From contig JAPPFM010000050.1 of the NCBI GenBank assembly GCA_028821605.1, positions 1 through 64,000 of the forward strand: a stretch of DNA of 64,000 nucleotides, written 5' to 3'. Positions within the stretch are counted from its first letter, which is position 1. Each line of letters starts with the position of its first letter. Positions 54,397-62,685 of this stretch are shown here, in pieces. The notes beneath the pieces were generated by a model that made no database searches, was not told where the DNA came from, and worked only from the letters and a program-made list of their open reading frames with translations. Both the position numbers and the translations under genes were made by a program. The DNA comes from Candidatus Poribacteria bacterium. Its GTDB lineage: Bacteria; Poribacteria; WGA-4E; WGA-3G.

Positions 54397-56448
54397 TCAA
54401 ACTTCAGACTCAACAACGAGATAACTAACACTCTTCGCTTCCATTTCAATTGGAATTTCGACATTGTAATTCCTATCGATTTTGTACCGTTTGGGTTCCC
54501 CTTCTTCTTTACGAATCTTTGCAATTTCAGACAATCCAGTATAATAGAGCGGCAACTTCAAAGTCATCTGTTGCACCGTCCGCGTAGGGTTATAGAGCAT
54601 CGCGAGTCCACAAGGGTTAATGTGTGCATTCGCATGGAACACACAATCAATGGCGCGACCATCTGGACGGCGCACGTGTATCAGATCAGAATCCAATATT
54701 GGGCGATACTTTTTGTAGAAGTCAACCCATTTCTTAACAATCGCCTTCGTCTGCTCAGTATCAAAAAGCCGGGGACCGCGATAGCACGCAATCACACCAC
54801 TGCCGAAGTTCTGTGCGAGATGCGATTCGTAGTCATTGAGGTGCTCGCAAAGCGGCTCAAATGTTGCGGCTTGCCCACCACCGTGATACTCCACCAGCGG
54901 GACGAACATCCAGCCCATACTCGGTGTCTTTTCATAAGTCCCATCGTAGATATTCTGCCGAGCAATTAGAATTTGCCGCTCGCGGGGCAAGCTGAAATTC
55001 GTTTCGCGATAGCCCATACCGCATTTGTTTGAACCGTTGAGATAATACTGATCTGGCGAATTGATATAGATACCGCGTGCTCGACATGCGTGGTAAAAAT
55101 GAACGCACGCTTCCCACTGGCGCAACTGCGAATCCGCCAAGCCGTTATGGTATTCATGCGCCGTTGATGCACAGACATCACCATGATAAGGACCATCAGT
55201 CTCGATGATATCCATTCCGGTTGCATCCATGAAATTCAGTACCCGTTGGAAATAGCCATCTGCCCAGCGGCTCGCAAGACAAGCACTCTGTCCAAACCTA
55301 CTTCCCGGTTGTCCGGTATCTGGATCAACACAGTTGAAGTCTTCACCTACACCCCGCGAAGCACACATTAACGTATAACCACCGATTTGAATACCCTTGC
55401 GATGTGCATAATCGGTCAATTCCTTCATCGTGGCGATGTATTCCGCGTCTTCGCTCTCAATATTGAAACCACTCCCAAAGGTCATAATCACCATTTCAAA
55501 TCCGACTTCGGCGCACTGATCGATTGCCAAACGGACCGCGTCCGGTTCAGCACTCCGAACGTGCATGAGGATAGGATTCTCGGTGACCTGTGGCGCGACC
55601 GTGCGATACATTTTACGACGCGCAAGTCCTTTTCGTTCACGTGCATCACTGTCATGCAGGATTTCAAAGGTGCGAAAACTCCTGAAAGTCTCTCCCGGTT
55701 GAAGAGTTACCCCCGGACCGAGTGGATAGTGGCTTGTCATTAGCAATGGCATCTGGTAGCGATAATCGACTTGTGTCATGTAATCTACATCGGGTCCCCA
55801 TTGTGTCGTTTCCATTCCACTAAAAGCATAATCGCTTTCGACCTGTAGCCGATGCTTCTCCTGCTCATTGACCGCAAGGATTTCACAGCTTAAGGCATCC
55901 AATTGAATAGGTTTTTGACTCTCATTGTGAACAGTGATCCATTTGGACAGGACCGGAATGCCTTGGTAGAGTTCATAGTGTACATAAACCTGAAAGGAAT
56001 CAACGGATGGCGGCGGTGAAAACGCAACCGTCAGTGTTATACCCTCTGGCGGATATGCTGCAGATGTATCAGAACGTCTTTTTACCCACGGATATCGGAT
56101 TTCAGGTTCACCGACTTGATATTCTCGAAATTGAAATGCGTTCTCGTCATTGCTCAAATCCGCAATCCAATCCGAATCAAGATAGGCATAGTCGGGCTGT
56201 CCTTTCAAGCCTCCCACCTCAAATTGATGTCCGTCAATCGTAAGCACCGCCTCTGGTTTGATGCCACGAAGAAGACTACTATCAGTAATCTGATTGGTAT
56301 AATCAACTGTTGCGAAATTAGGTGACGTAACGAATGTCCGTTGAATGAGTCCGTTACTGAGAATTAACTGGTTGCCCCTTTCTTCTACTGAAGCAGGTTG
56401 ATGAAAAGGCTGAACCAGCCAGTCATTTTGCTGTGATGTGTACTGCAT
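54397..56448 (-). CDS. Alpha-galactosidase-like glycoside hydrolase (GH36/clan-D-like)
   Basis: A 683-residue cytoplasmic protein. Residues 20-280 are a beta super-sandwich as in clan GH-D enzymes. Residues 290-600 are a TIM barrel containing MDIIETDGPYHGD, where Asp is the likely nucleophile. The C-terminal beta domain follows (ALLYNPT-like AMLYNPTRTVQQM). The sequence is distant from classical GH36, so a related family is possible. AGGAA precedes the ATG. It lies between two LamG genes, one encoded on each strand. Confidence 0.65.
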   Translation of the reverse strand: MQYTSQQNDWLVQPFHQPASVEERGNQLILSNGLIQRTFVTSPNFATVDYTNQITDSSLLRGIKPEAVLTIDGHQFEVGGLKGQPDYAYLDSDWIADLSNDENAFQFREYQVGEPEIRYPWVKRRSDTSAAYPPEGITLTVAFSPPPSVDSFQVYVHYELYQGIPVLSKWITVHNESQKPIQLDALSCEILAVNEQEKHRLQVESDYAFSGMETTQWGPDVDYMTQVDYRYQMPLLMTSHYPLGPGVTLQPGETFRSFRTFEILHDSDARERKGLARRKMYRTVAPQVTENPILMHVRSAEPDAVRLAIDQCAEVGFEMVIMTFGSGFNIESEDAEYIATMKELTDYAHRKGIQIGGYTLMCASRGVGEDFNCVDPDTGQPGSRFGQSACLASRWADGYFQRVLNFMDATGMDIIETDGPYHGDVCASTAHEYHNGLADSQLRQWEACVHFYHACRARGIYINSPDQYYLNGSNKCGMGYRETNFSLPRERQILIARQNIYDGTYEKTPSMGWMFVPLVEYHGGGQAATFEPLCEHLNDYESHLAQNFGSGVIACYRGPRLFDTEQTKAIVKKWVDFYKKYRPILDSDLIHVRRPDGRAIDCVFHANAHINPCGLAMLYNPTRTVQQMTLKLPLYYTGLSEIAKIRKEEGEPKRYKIDRNYNVEIPIEMEAKSVSYLVVESEV

Positions 56449-56556
56449 GTGGAGTTCCTATTCGATTAAAATGTAATGTGCTCTCTGAAAGTCAGTATAA
56501 CGCTTAAAAAAAATAATGCAAGAACAATCCTGTTAATACGGCATGCCATTTTAAAA

Positions 56557-56585
56557 TTGCGGATTGAATCAATCCATGCTAAAAT
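56557..56585 (+). promoter_or_regulatory. Possible promoter of the LamG/GH pair
   Basis: TTGCGG (56557-56562), 17 bases, TAAAAT (56580-56585), about 33 bases before the LamG start. The -35 match is weak. Confidence 0.4.
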
Positions 56586-56617
56586 GACAAACCATACTTA
56601 AGAAGGAAGGATTTACT

Positions 56618-57406
56618 ATGCGAAACGCTATAAACACCCTATGCTGGCTAACATTCGCTTTCCTGTTAATATCTGTCGGAAGTCTACCCGGTTTTGCACA
56701 AGATGAACATACCGTCCTCCTCTATACCTTTGAGTCAGGCGCAGGAAAGGTCGTCAAAGACCTCTCTGAACACAAGAACGATGGTGAACTCATGGGTCCG
56801 AAATGGGGAGAGGGAAATCCCGGTGGTGGATTGGTCTTCGGAGGAAATGGCCCCAGAGATTTTGTAGAAATCCCCGACAGAGACAGTTTAGATCTGATTG
56901 AGGGACTCACTGTTGAAATGTGGCTCTATCTTGAGGCATGGTCAACGGCTGGTGGCACAGGTGCCACCAAAGAGACAACCTACAAAGTGGGACCTCGGAG
57001 CGATAAGAAGGTGCTAATCCGGATGACTACGGATAAGCATGCCTGGGGAGCTGCAGTTGCTGCCGGTAAAACGGATATGCCACTAAAGAAATGGACGCAT
57101 ATCGCTGGAACTTACGATGCCAAGTCCGGCGACGCTAAGATTTACATCAATGGTGTCTTAGACGGCGAAGGCAATATCGGCGGTAATATCACTCCAAACG
57201 ATGATGTCTTGTGGCTCGGACGCGGTGCTGGACCCTTCTTAGAGGGACGAATGGATGAGGTCAGAATTTCCAACATCGCACGCTCTGAGCGAGAGATTCA
57301 AGAACTGATGAACAAGGGCATTGAAGGTGTGTTGGCGGTAAAACCACAGGATAAGTTGGCAACAACATGGGGAAAACTGAAGTTGAATCTTCCACAATAC
57401 CGATGA
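56618..57406 (+). CDS. Secreted LamG protein with TTW-like C-terminal tag
   Basis: A 262-residue exported protein with signal peptide (LTFAFLLISVGSLPGFA). One LamG domain: VLLYTFESGAGK, LTVEMWLYLEAW, then WTHIAGTYDAKSGDAKIYINGV and GRMDEVRISNIA. The tail reads KLATTWGKLKLNLPQYR. AAGGAAGGA precedes the ATG. Its TGA overlaps the ATG of the next gene (ATGA), so the two are coupled. Confidence 0.88.
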   Translation: MRNAINTLCWLTFAFLLISVGSLPGFAQDEHTVLLYTFESGAGKVVKDLSEHKNDGELMGPKWGEGNPGGGLVFGGNGPRDFVEIPDRDSLDLIEGLTVEMWLYLEAWSTAGGTGATKETTYKVGPRSDKKVLIRMTTDKHAWGAAVAAGKTDMPLKKWTHIAGTYDAKSGDAKIYINGVLDGEGNIGGNITPNDDVLWLGRGAGPFLEGRMDEVRISNIARSEREIQELMNKGIEGVLAVKPQDKLATTWGKLKLNLPQYR

Positions 57407-58797
57407 AAACCTTTAATGCCAAATGTCTGATGCTTTTCTTCGTTCTTGGAACAATCGCGTCAAATATCGGAGACGCAGAAAAGAACCTTCAAGCGAAAAG
57501 ATATATGAGAAATTATCCTTCAATCTTTCAGGCATGGAACGACATCGAAAATAAACCCAATGAAGGCGAACTCCATCGTCTTGCCCGACACGATCTCATT
57601 TTCCACGACCCTTATTCGTTGTTAAGAATTCCTTGGAATATATCAGAGCAGCAGCCTTATCAAGGTATAGCAACAGCCTTGCATCCAAACCAACTCGATG
57701 TTGCCGGTCAAAGAAAAGAGAAACTTCTATCCTTAAATCCGCATCTTTTACTGCTTGTTGAAATCCGATGTAGAGATGGGAAATATCTCTCGCCGGAGAA
57801 TGAAGCACAAGTGGAAAACTGGTGGGAGGTTGGCTTCTATCCGCCGGACTCACCCTACTGGCTCAGGGACAAGAATGGTGAACCTGTTATCGGTTGGGGT
57901 GAGGATACCAACGGTGATGGAAAGATTGACGAAAACGATACTGTCCTCAGCTACCTCATAGATTTCACGAATCCAGAAGTGCAGAATCTGATAGCCAATC
58001 AAGCAATGGCATTGAACGCGTCTGGTCTCTTTGATGGTATCATGCTGGATTGGTGGAACGAGGATGGTGCGACCAGTTCAATCGGTGTTGATGACTGGTC
58101 AGATACTATTCTCACACAGGCGGCTGAATTAGAAGCAAGATTAGCTATCTTGCACAAAATTCGGGCGCAAGTAGATGACGATTTCCTAATCCTGGTCAAC
58201 GCGAATACGCGTCAAATCCCAAAATCCGCACAGGACGTAAACGGTATCTTTATGGAGTGTTACAAGCGGGAATACGCCAAAGGATATAGTCTTGATCAGA
58301 TCCTGCAGATAGAAGAGACGCTACTGTGGGCGGAACAGCATCTGAGAGAACCACGAATCAACTGCTTAGAAGGGTGGCGCGTGGTAACGGATTATATGGG
58401 GGATTTAGACACACGAGTTGCAGAACGAAATAGCGAAGAAAATCGACGATGGATGCGTATGATTACCGCGCTTAGTTTAACGCATTCTGACGGTTATGTG
58501 TTGTTTGGTGATGACAATGCTATACCAGTCCCCGATCATCTACATAACTGGTATGACTTCTGGGATGTTGATTTGGGACAACCAATCCAAGAAGAAAAAG
58601 CGGTCCAATATCAAGGCATCGCGGGTCTCTTTGTTCGCGCCTTTGAAAACGGTTGGGTGGTCTACAACCGTAGCGGTTCTCAACAAACTCTCACTTTCAA
58701 TGAAAGCACCATCGGGGTCAACAGTGGCAATCGCCAGCTGCATCACGAAATTGCAGACTTTGACGGCGAGATTCTCTTGAGAGAAAAAAGAAGGTAG
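57403..58797 (+). CDS. Exported putative glycoside hydrolase (TIM barrel, EF-hand-like loop)
   Basis: A 464-residue protein with a signal peptide (CLMLFFVLGTIASNI). Segments such as LLLLVEIRCRDG, LIDFTNPEVQNLIANQ, GLFDGIMLDWWNEDG and DDFLILVNANTR recur in putative TIM-barrel glycosidases; MLDWWNEDG may hold a catalytic acid. A calcium-binding loop DTNGDGKIDEND lies near residue 170. The family is close to hypothetical GH-like families but I cannot name it with confidence. Coupled to the LamG gene, suggesting a shared polysaccharide target. Confidence 0.65.
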   Translation: MKTFNAKCLMLFFVLGTIASNIGDAEKNLQAKRYMRNYPSIFQAWNDIENKPNEGELHRLARHDLIFHDPYSLLRIPWNISEQQPYQGIATALHPNQLDVAGQRKEKLLSLNPHLLLLVEIRCRDGKYLSPENEAQVENWWEVGFYPPDSPYWLRDKNGEPVIGWGEDTNGDGKIDENDTVLSYLIDFTNPEVQNLIANQAMALNASGLFDGIMLDWWNEDGATSSIGVDDWSDTILTQAAELEARLAILHKIRAQVDDDFLILVNANTRQIPKSAQDVNGIFMECYKREYAKGYSLDQILQIEETLLWAEQHLREPRINCLEGWRVVTDYMGDLDTRVAERNSEENRRWMRMITALSLTHSDGYVLFGDDNAIPVPDHLHNWYDFWDVDLGQPIQEEKAVQYQGIAGLFVRAFENGWVVYNRSGSQQTLTFNESTIGVNSGNRQLHHEIADFDGEILLREKRR

Positions 58798-58816
58798 GAT
58801 ATGTAGGATTCCGCAA

Positions 58817-59743
58817 TCAATACGGTATTTCTACAGACAGTGTCGCCAAGAACTCGTCCGCTACGTTGCGATTGTACACGCGGGCTGAAATTACCGAGCC
58901 GTAGATGTTGCCGACATAGAAGATACCACTAAGCGTGCCGATCGTCCATCCCTTCACCGATGATATACCGTCCCGGCGGAAACCATCGTAAGCCTGCCAC
59001 CCTGTAATACCAACAACGAACAAAGAGTTGAGGGCATCGCCGATTCTACCTGTATAGAGTCGCCCGGCTCCTGGGAGAATTGTAGAGAGAACTCCAGCCA
59101 AAAAAGGACTTCGGGTGGGTAGACGTGCCCCTGCCTCCGCATATTTATGATATACCTCCGCTTTTTCGCTAACCATAAACATACCCGATTTCTGCAACGC
59201 CTCAAAAACCTTGCCTGCTTCAGACCACTGTTTCTGCATCAGATAAGAGAGTCCAATAAGTTGCTCGGCTTCGGCATGTTGTCGTGTATCTGCTATGTGT
59301 GGTAGTGCGCCACGTAAAAACTGCACAGATTGCTCAAACTGATCCGTCAGAAAATAGGTAGCACCGATCTGATAGTAGGCACGGCTCGCAAACTGACCTT
59401 TGGGATGCGTTTTCAGAAGCGTTTCAAAACTCCGAATTGCTTGTTCGGTTTGACCAGCAAAGCGATAACAGAGGGCAATTTTATAGCGAATCTGATCGCT
59501 GTCTGTCCCTTCTCCGGTAGGCTCGCCTTCTAAGCGTGCCTTTGAAACTGAACTATAAAAAAGATAACGCTGGTACTCACCCGCTGCGCGGAGGTAATCG
59601 CCTTCTTCATATAGAAAATCGGCGAATTTACGGACGTTTTCGGGCGTATAATATTCAATGGGTTCTTCGGCGGCTACAAAGGGTAGAAGCGTAACAGTGA
59701 GGAAAGTTATGAGCAGAAATTTGTGTATTTGTGTAGCGTTCAT
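58817..59743 (-). CDS. Exported TPR protein with C-terminal membrane helices
   Basis: A 308-residue paralogue of the protein at 42029. It has a signal peptide (FLLITFLTVTLLPFVAA), about four TPR units and the conserved LSTILPGAGRLYTGRIGDALNSL before the final hydrophobic region. It stands 3' of the YidD-like gene in the same orientation. The role is unknown; context suggests envelope biogenesis. No clear ribosome site precedes the ATG. Confidence 0.75.
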   Translation of the reverse strand: MNATQIHKFLLITFLTVTLLPFVAAEEPIEYYTPENVRKFADFLYEEGDYLRAAGEYQRYLFYSSVSKARLEGEPTGEGTDSDQIRYKIALCYRFAGQTEQAIRSFETLLKTHPKGQFASRAYYQIGATYFLTDQFEQSVQFLRGALPHIADTRQHAEAEQLIGLSYLMQKQWSEAGKVFEALQKSGMFMVSEKAEVYHKYAEAGARLPTRSPFLAGVLSTILPGAGRLYTGRIGDALNSLFVVGITGWQAYDGFRRDGISSVKGWTIGTLSGIFYVGNIYGSVISARVYNRNVADEFLATLSVEIPY

Positions 59744-59752
59744 ATAATATTC

Positions 59753-59786
59753 GTAGATTGGGTTGAACAACGTGATACCCAATTTC
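59753..59786. repeat. GTAGGTTGGG MITE family, fragment D
   Basis: GTAGATTGGGTTGAAC and a nearby ATACCCAATTTC match the left end of the element; the rest is missing. Confidence 0.55.
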
Positions 59787-59812
59787 TTTACCGACCAGAT
59801 GCTAAGGCAGAG

Positions 59813-60241
59813 CTATTTCAGGGTTGAATAGTCCGAAACAGGGTCAATGTATTTACCTGTTACGCTATCTTTGTGGTAATGCTGCCACTGCGACCCGTTG
59901 CACCGGATTAACCTATCAGCAGTAAGCAGCAAACCGCGCACCATACCGTATTTCTGTATACACGCCATGCCGAAACGCGAACAGGACGGGTGAAAACCAC
60001 ATGCCGGTACGTCTTGACTGGAGATGAATTTCTGATAAAAACGAATCAGTCCCGTCGCGACTAACTTCAATTCCGAGGTTTCCTGCGGATTAAAACGGAC
60101 AACCTCTTGTGGTTTCGGTTTCACAATTGGGTTGAACTTTCGGATGAATGCAAGATCGGCGGCTTCACCCGAAAACGCCGGCAAAACGAAAATAATAGCG
60201 GATAAACAGGACACACAGAAAAGAACGAGACGATTTACCAT
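59813..60241 (-). CDS. YidD-like membrane protein insertion factor with signal peptide
   Basis: A 142-residue protein. Residues 58-125 are the YidD (DUF37) domain: GLIRFYQKFISS, then CGFHPSCSRFG with the conserved Cys residues, and LTADRLIRCN. Normal YidD is a short cytoplasmic peripheral protein encoded next to yidC; here it carries a signal peptide (LVLFCVSCLSAIIFVLPAFS) and sits after a LolA-like gene. It overlaps that gene by 7 bases. Confidence 0.88.
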   Translation of the reverse strand: MVNRLVLFCVSCLSAIIFVLPAFSGEAADLAFIRKFNPIVKPKPQEVVRFNPQETSELKLVATGLIRFYQKFISSQDVPACGFHPSCSRFGMACIQKYGMVRGLLLTADRLIRCNGSQWQHYHKDSVTGKYIDPVSDYSTLK

Positions 60242-60954
60242 TTGATCTCTTTAACCTCCACCGATTCAGGGATTGTGAAATTCAGCATCGGGTTTGGTGA
60301 ATCCACATTTACTTGTGGGTTGCTATAAAGGATGTGTTCAGACTGAAGCACTTCAGATTTCGCTCCATACGCGCTGGAGGTGACCTTCATCGGAATATAG
60401 TTAATGCCGATTCTGCTGTGATCCTGATAGTGTGATCTGGCGATGATATGTCCTTTTGGGTTTTTGACTTCAGCGGAGATAAGCCGGTCATCCCGCATGC
60501 CGAGGATGACGGTGCCGAGTTTCTCTTTCGCTTTTTCAGGCGGTGCCCAATAGGTATAGAGCACCTTATCTACAATATCGTGTTTTTCCAAAGAATACCC
60601 GATCGCTGTCAACCCATATTCTGCTTGCGTCGATTGGATGATAGATTCAACAAATGGCAGCGGAATCCGTCCTTTGGAGATAAAACGGAACGCCTGTTTC
60701 TCTACTGGATAATAGATTTCTAACGTCTTCCCCTGCACGACCATTATCTGCTTGAGCGGCCGGGTGACTTCAACAACAACCCGCGCCGCCTTTACATCAT
60801 AGTGGAGTATGCCTGCAATGTGCTCTGTTTTGTTGTTCTCGGTTAACTCACGCGTAAAATCTAAGGAGAGCACCTTTAACGGAGCGGCATAAAGCACGTT
60901 GGTAAGAGGAAATACAAGTGGAAGTACAACAAAAAATAAAAAGTTTTTACGCAT
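60235..60954 (-). CDS. LolA-like outer-membrane lipoprotein-sorting protein
   Basis: A 239-residue exported protein with signal peptide (MRKNFLFFVVLPLVFPLTN, cleavage near LYA). The body resembles LolA/LolB folds: HIAGILHYDVKAARVVVEV, KTLEIYYPVEKQAF and TVILGMRDDRLISAEV. It may carry a lipid or lipoprotein. It heads a cluster with a YidD-like and a TPR protein. I chose ATG 60954 over TTG 60975. Confidence 0.7.
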   Translation of the reverse strand: MRKNFLFFVVLPLVFPLTNVLYAAPLKVLSLDFTRELTENNKTEHIAGILHYDVKAARVVVEVTRPLKQIMVVQGKTLEIYYPVEKQAFRFISKGRIPLPFVESIIQSTQAEYGLTAIGYSLEKHDIVDKVLYTYWAPPEKAKEKLGTVILGMRDDRLISAEVKNPKGHIIARSHYQDHSRIGINYIPMKVTSSAYGAKSEVLQSEHILYSNPQVNVDSPNPMLNFTIPESVEVKEIKW

Positions 60955-60998
60955 CCGTTTTTTTGTTTTGGACAAACCGTAGATTGTTCAAATAAGTT

Positions 60999-61364
60999 CT
61001 AACCTGTTCTGTAATCGGTACCTTGTAGATTTTTAACATTGCAGTCTGCGTCGGATCCATGAAGCAACTCCCCTTTTTCAGTAATCTCACGAAGAAACCA
61101 ATCGTTATACGAGACCCGATACGCAATCTCTTCCGGCGAACGCACTAACAGGTCCATACCGAATGAGTATGAAATACGTTGTCGGATCTCTATAGCTTTG
61201 TTGAGAAACTCCGACTTCGGAATATCCATCACAACAAGCAGATCTACATCTGAATCCTCTGTCGGGGTGCCATACGCATAAGAACCAAAGAGGATAACTT
61301 GTAGTGGCGCGAATTCGCGCACGATATCATCACATGTAGCCTGGATTTCCTGTCGGGTAACCAT
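60999..61364 (-). CDS. MNT-type nucleotidyltransferase (orphan)
   Basis: A 121-residue minimal nucleotidyltransferase. The catalytic pattern GSYAYGTPTEDSDVDLLV has the two metal Asp residues. Such proteins normally pair with a HEPN protein as an antitoxin; no HEPN gene is adjacent. AAGGACGG precedes the ATG. It could be a solitary type. Confidence 0.82.
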   Translation of the reverse strand: MVTRQEIQATCDDIVREFAPLQVILFGSYAYGTPTEDSDVDLLVVMDIPKSEFLNKAIEIRQRISYSFGMDLLVRSPEEIAYRVSYNDWFLREITEKGELLHGSDADCNVKNLQGTDYRTG

Positions 61365-61447
61365 ACGAACCGTCCTTTTAATTGAAGTATAACATACTTC
61401 ATAGCGATTATCAAATTCTGTTCTTGAATCAAGGCTATTTATGGTAG

Positions 61448-61520
61448 CACATGATTGGCGAGGTGTTTTTGATAGGGTGTTTCCCAAGGAAACCTCGCCA
61501 GCAGGCAGAAAGGACTTACC
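61448..61520. repeat. Repeat with GGCGAGGT/ACCTCGCC arms
   Basis: The arms GGCGAGGT and ACCTCGCC, and a following AGGACTTACC, match the inner hairpin and end of the MITE at 42852. This is probably a diverged member. Confidence 0.45.
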
Positions 61521-61541
61521 ATAGGAACTCTCTGGATACCT

Positions 61542-62225
61542 TCAATGAAAATTCAACCCGATGCTAAAATCTCTATGGAAATCCTTAAGAGAGATCTGGA
61601 AACCCCCAATAATACTTATCGTCGGTGAGATTTCGATCTCCAATCCTACGCCTCCTGCGAAGTTAAAAAAGGTCGGATCGCCCCTCACTTCTACACTTCC
61701 GTCCTTAGTATCCAGGTTTGCCCCTGCTTCTGAAAAAACTATACCACAGAAAGGGTTTAGGCTCCACCCAAAGTCCGTCTCAAAGCGTTTTATCAGACCG
61801 CCTCCACCGGACAGTCCAACACTACGCGCACTCGCAAGTAACTTATTTGTAGAAGCATCAAGCATCCGAGAAAATGTAGTGTGAACGCCTCCGGAGAAAA
61901 AATAATCTAAGCCTGTTTGTCCTAAGGGCATAATATGGATTAACGTAACGCCACTTCCGAGGGCTGGCGGAAGATGAACACTTGAACTATCATACAAGTC
62001 TTCATTAGCAAAACTGACACCGCCTGTGAGAGCAACCTTTGTTCGATCACTAATACCGTAGCCAACACTTCCTCCCATCCCGCTCAAATTTTGACTTCTA
62101 CCAAAACTAAGTCCAACAGCCACCTCTCCTCTCGATAATCCGTATAAATCTGTCTGAGAATACGCCGTAACAGGACACAGAACGAATAAGAAGACTATGC
62201 AAGTCCATCTTTTATTTACTTGCAT
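61542..62225 (-). CDS. Outer-membrane beta-barrel protein
   Basis: A 227-residue protein with signal peptide (WTCIVFLFVLCPVTAYS). The body has eight or more alternating beta-strands such as GEVAVGLSFGRSQ and GVGLEIEISPTISIIGG, and ends in FSIGLNFH. This fits a small outer-membrane barrel. AGGAG lies 7 bases before ATG 62225. No enzyme motif is visible. Confidence 0.8.
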   Translation of the reverse strand: MQVNKRWTCIVFLFVLCPVTAYSQTDLYGLSRGEVAVGLSFGRSQNLSGMGGSVGYGISDRTKVALTGGVSFANEDLYDSSSVHLPPALGSGVTLIHIMPLGQTGLDYFFSGGVHTTFSRMLDASTNKLLASARSVGLSGGGGLIKRFETDFGWSLNPFCGIVFSEAGANLDTKDGSVEVRGDPTFFNFAGGVGLEIEISPTISIIGGFQISLKDFHRDFSIGLNFH

Positions 62226-62291
62226 TCTCATTCTCCTCTTACGGTGGATTCCACAATTAACTTGAGTTTGAAAATAAAAATTGAAGCGTCT

Positions 62292-62525
62292 TGTAGGTTG
62301 GGTTGAACGGAGACCTCCTAAAAAATCGCATACAGCATAGTGTTTTCAGAAGAGCAGAGAAACCTGAAATCACCAAAAACCGAGTGAAACCCAACGCACT
62401 ATGATACCCACACCGTTTGGCATGTTGGGTTTCGCTACACCTATCTACTCAAATGGTTCATTGAAGAACGGAACACTGTATATAGCGAAAAGGCACTTGT
62501 GATTTTACCGCTCAACCTAACCTAC
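62292..62525. repeat. GTAGGTTGGG MITE family, copy B
   Basis: A 234-bp copy with the same left terminal repeat as copy A and a slightly altered right end. The inner arms GTGAAACCCAACG / TTGGGTTTCGC are kept. It fills half of the 62226-62685 gap. The rest of that gap shows no gene. Confidence 0.85.
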
Positions 62526-62685
62526 GTCCATACGATCAGCATATTCGATCCAAGAACACCTAATCTGTTACAACGTTTCTGCAATAGATCGTGTTTACGT
62601 TAAATGACAATAAACAAAATCTATCAAAGGATTTAGAATGAAAACCTTCATCGCGGCTGGAAACTTATGAGTGAGAAGAAAGTAA

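Noticed and set aside
60948-61060. Short HEPN-like partner of the MNT protein (frame from ATG at 61060, minus strand)
   Set aside because: Only about 37 residues and lacking the R-x4-6-H motif.
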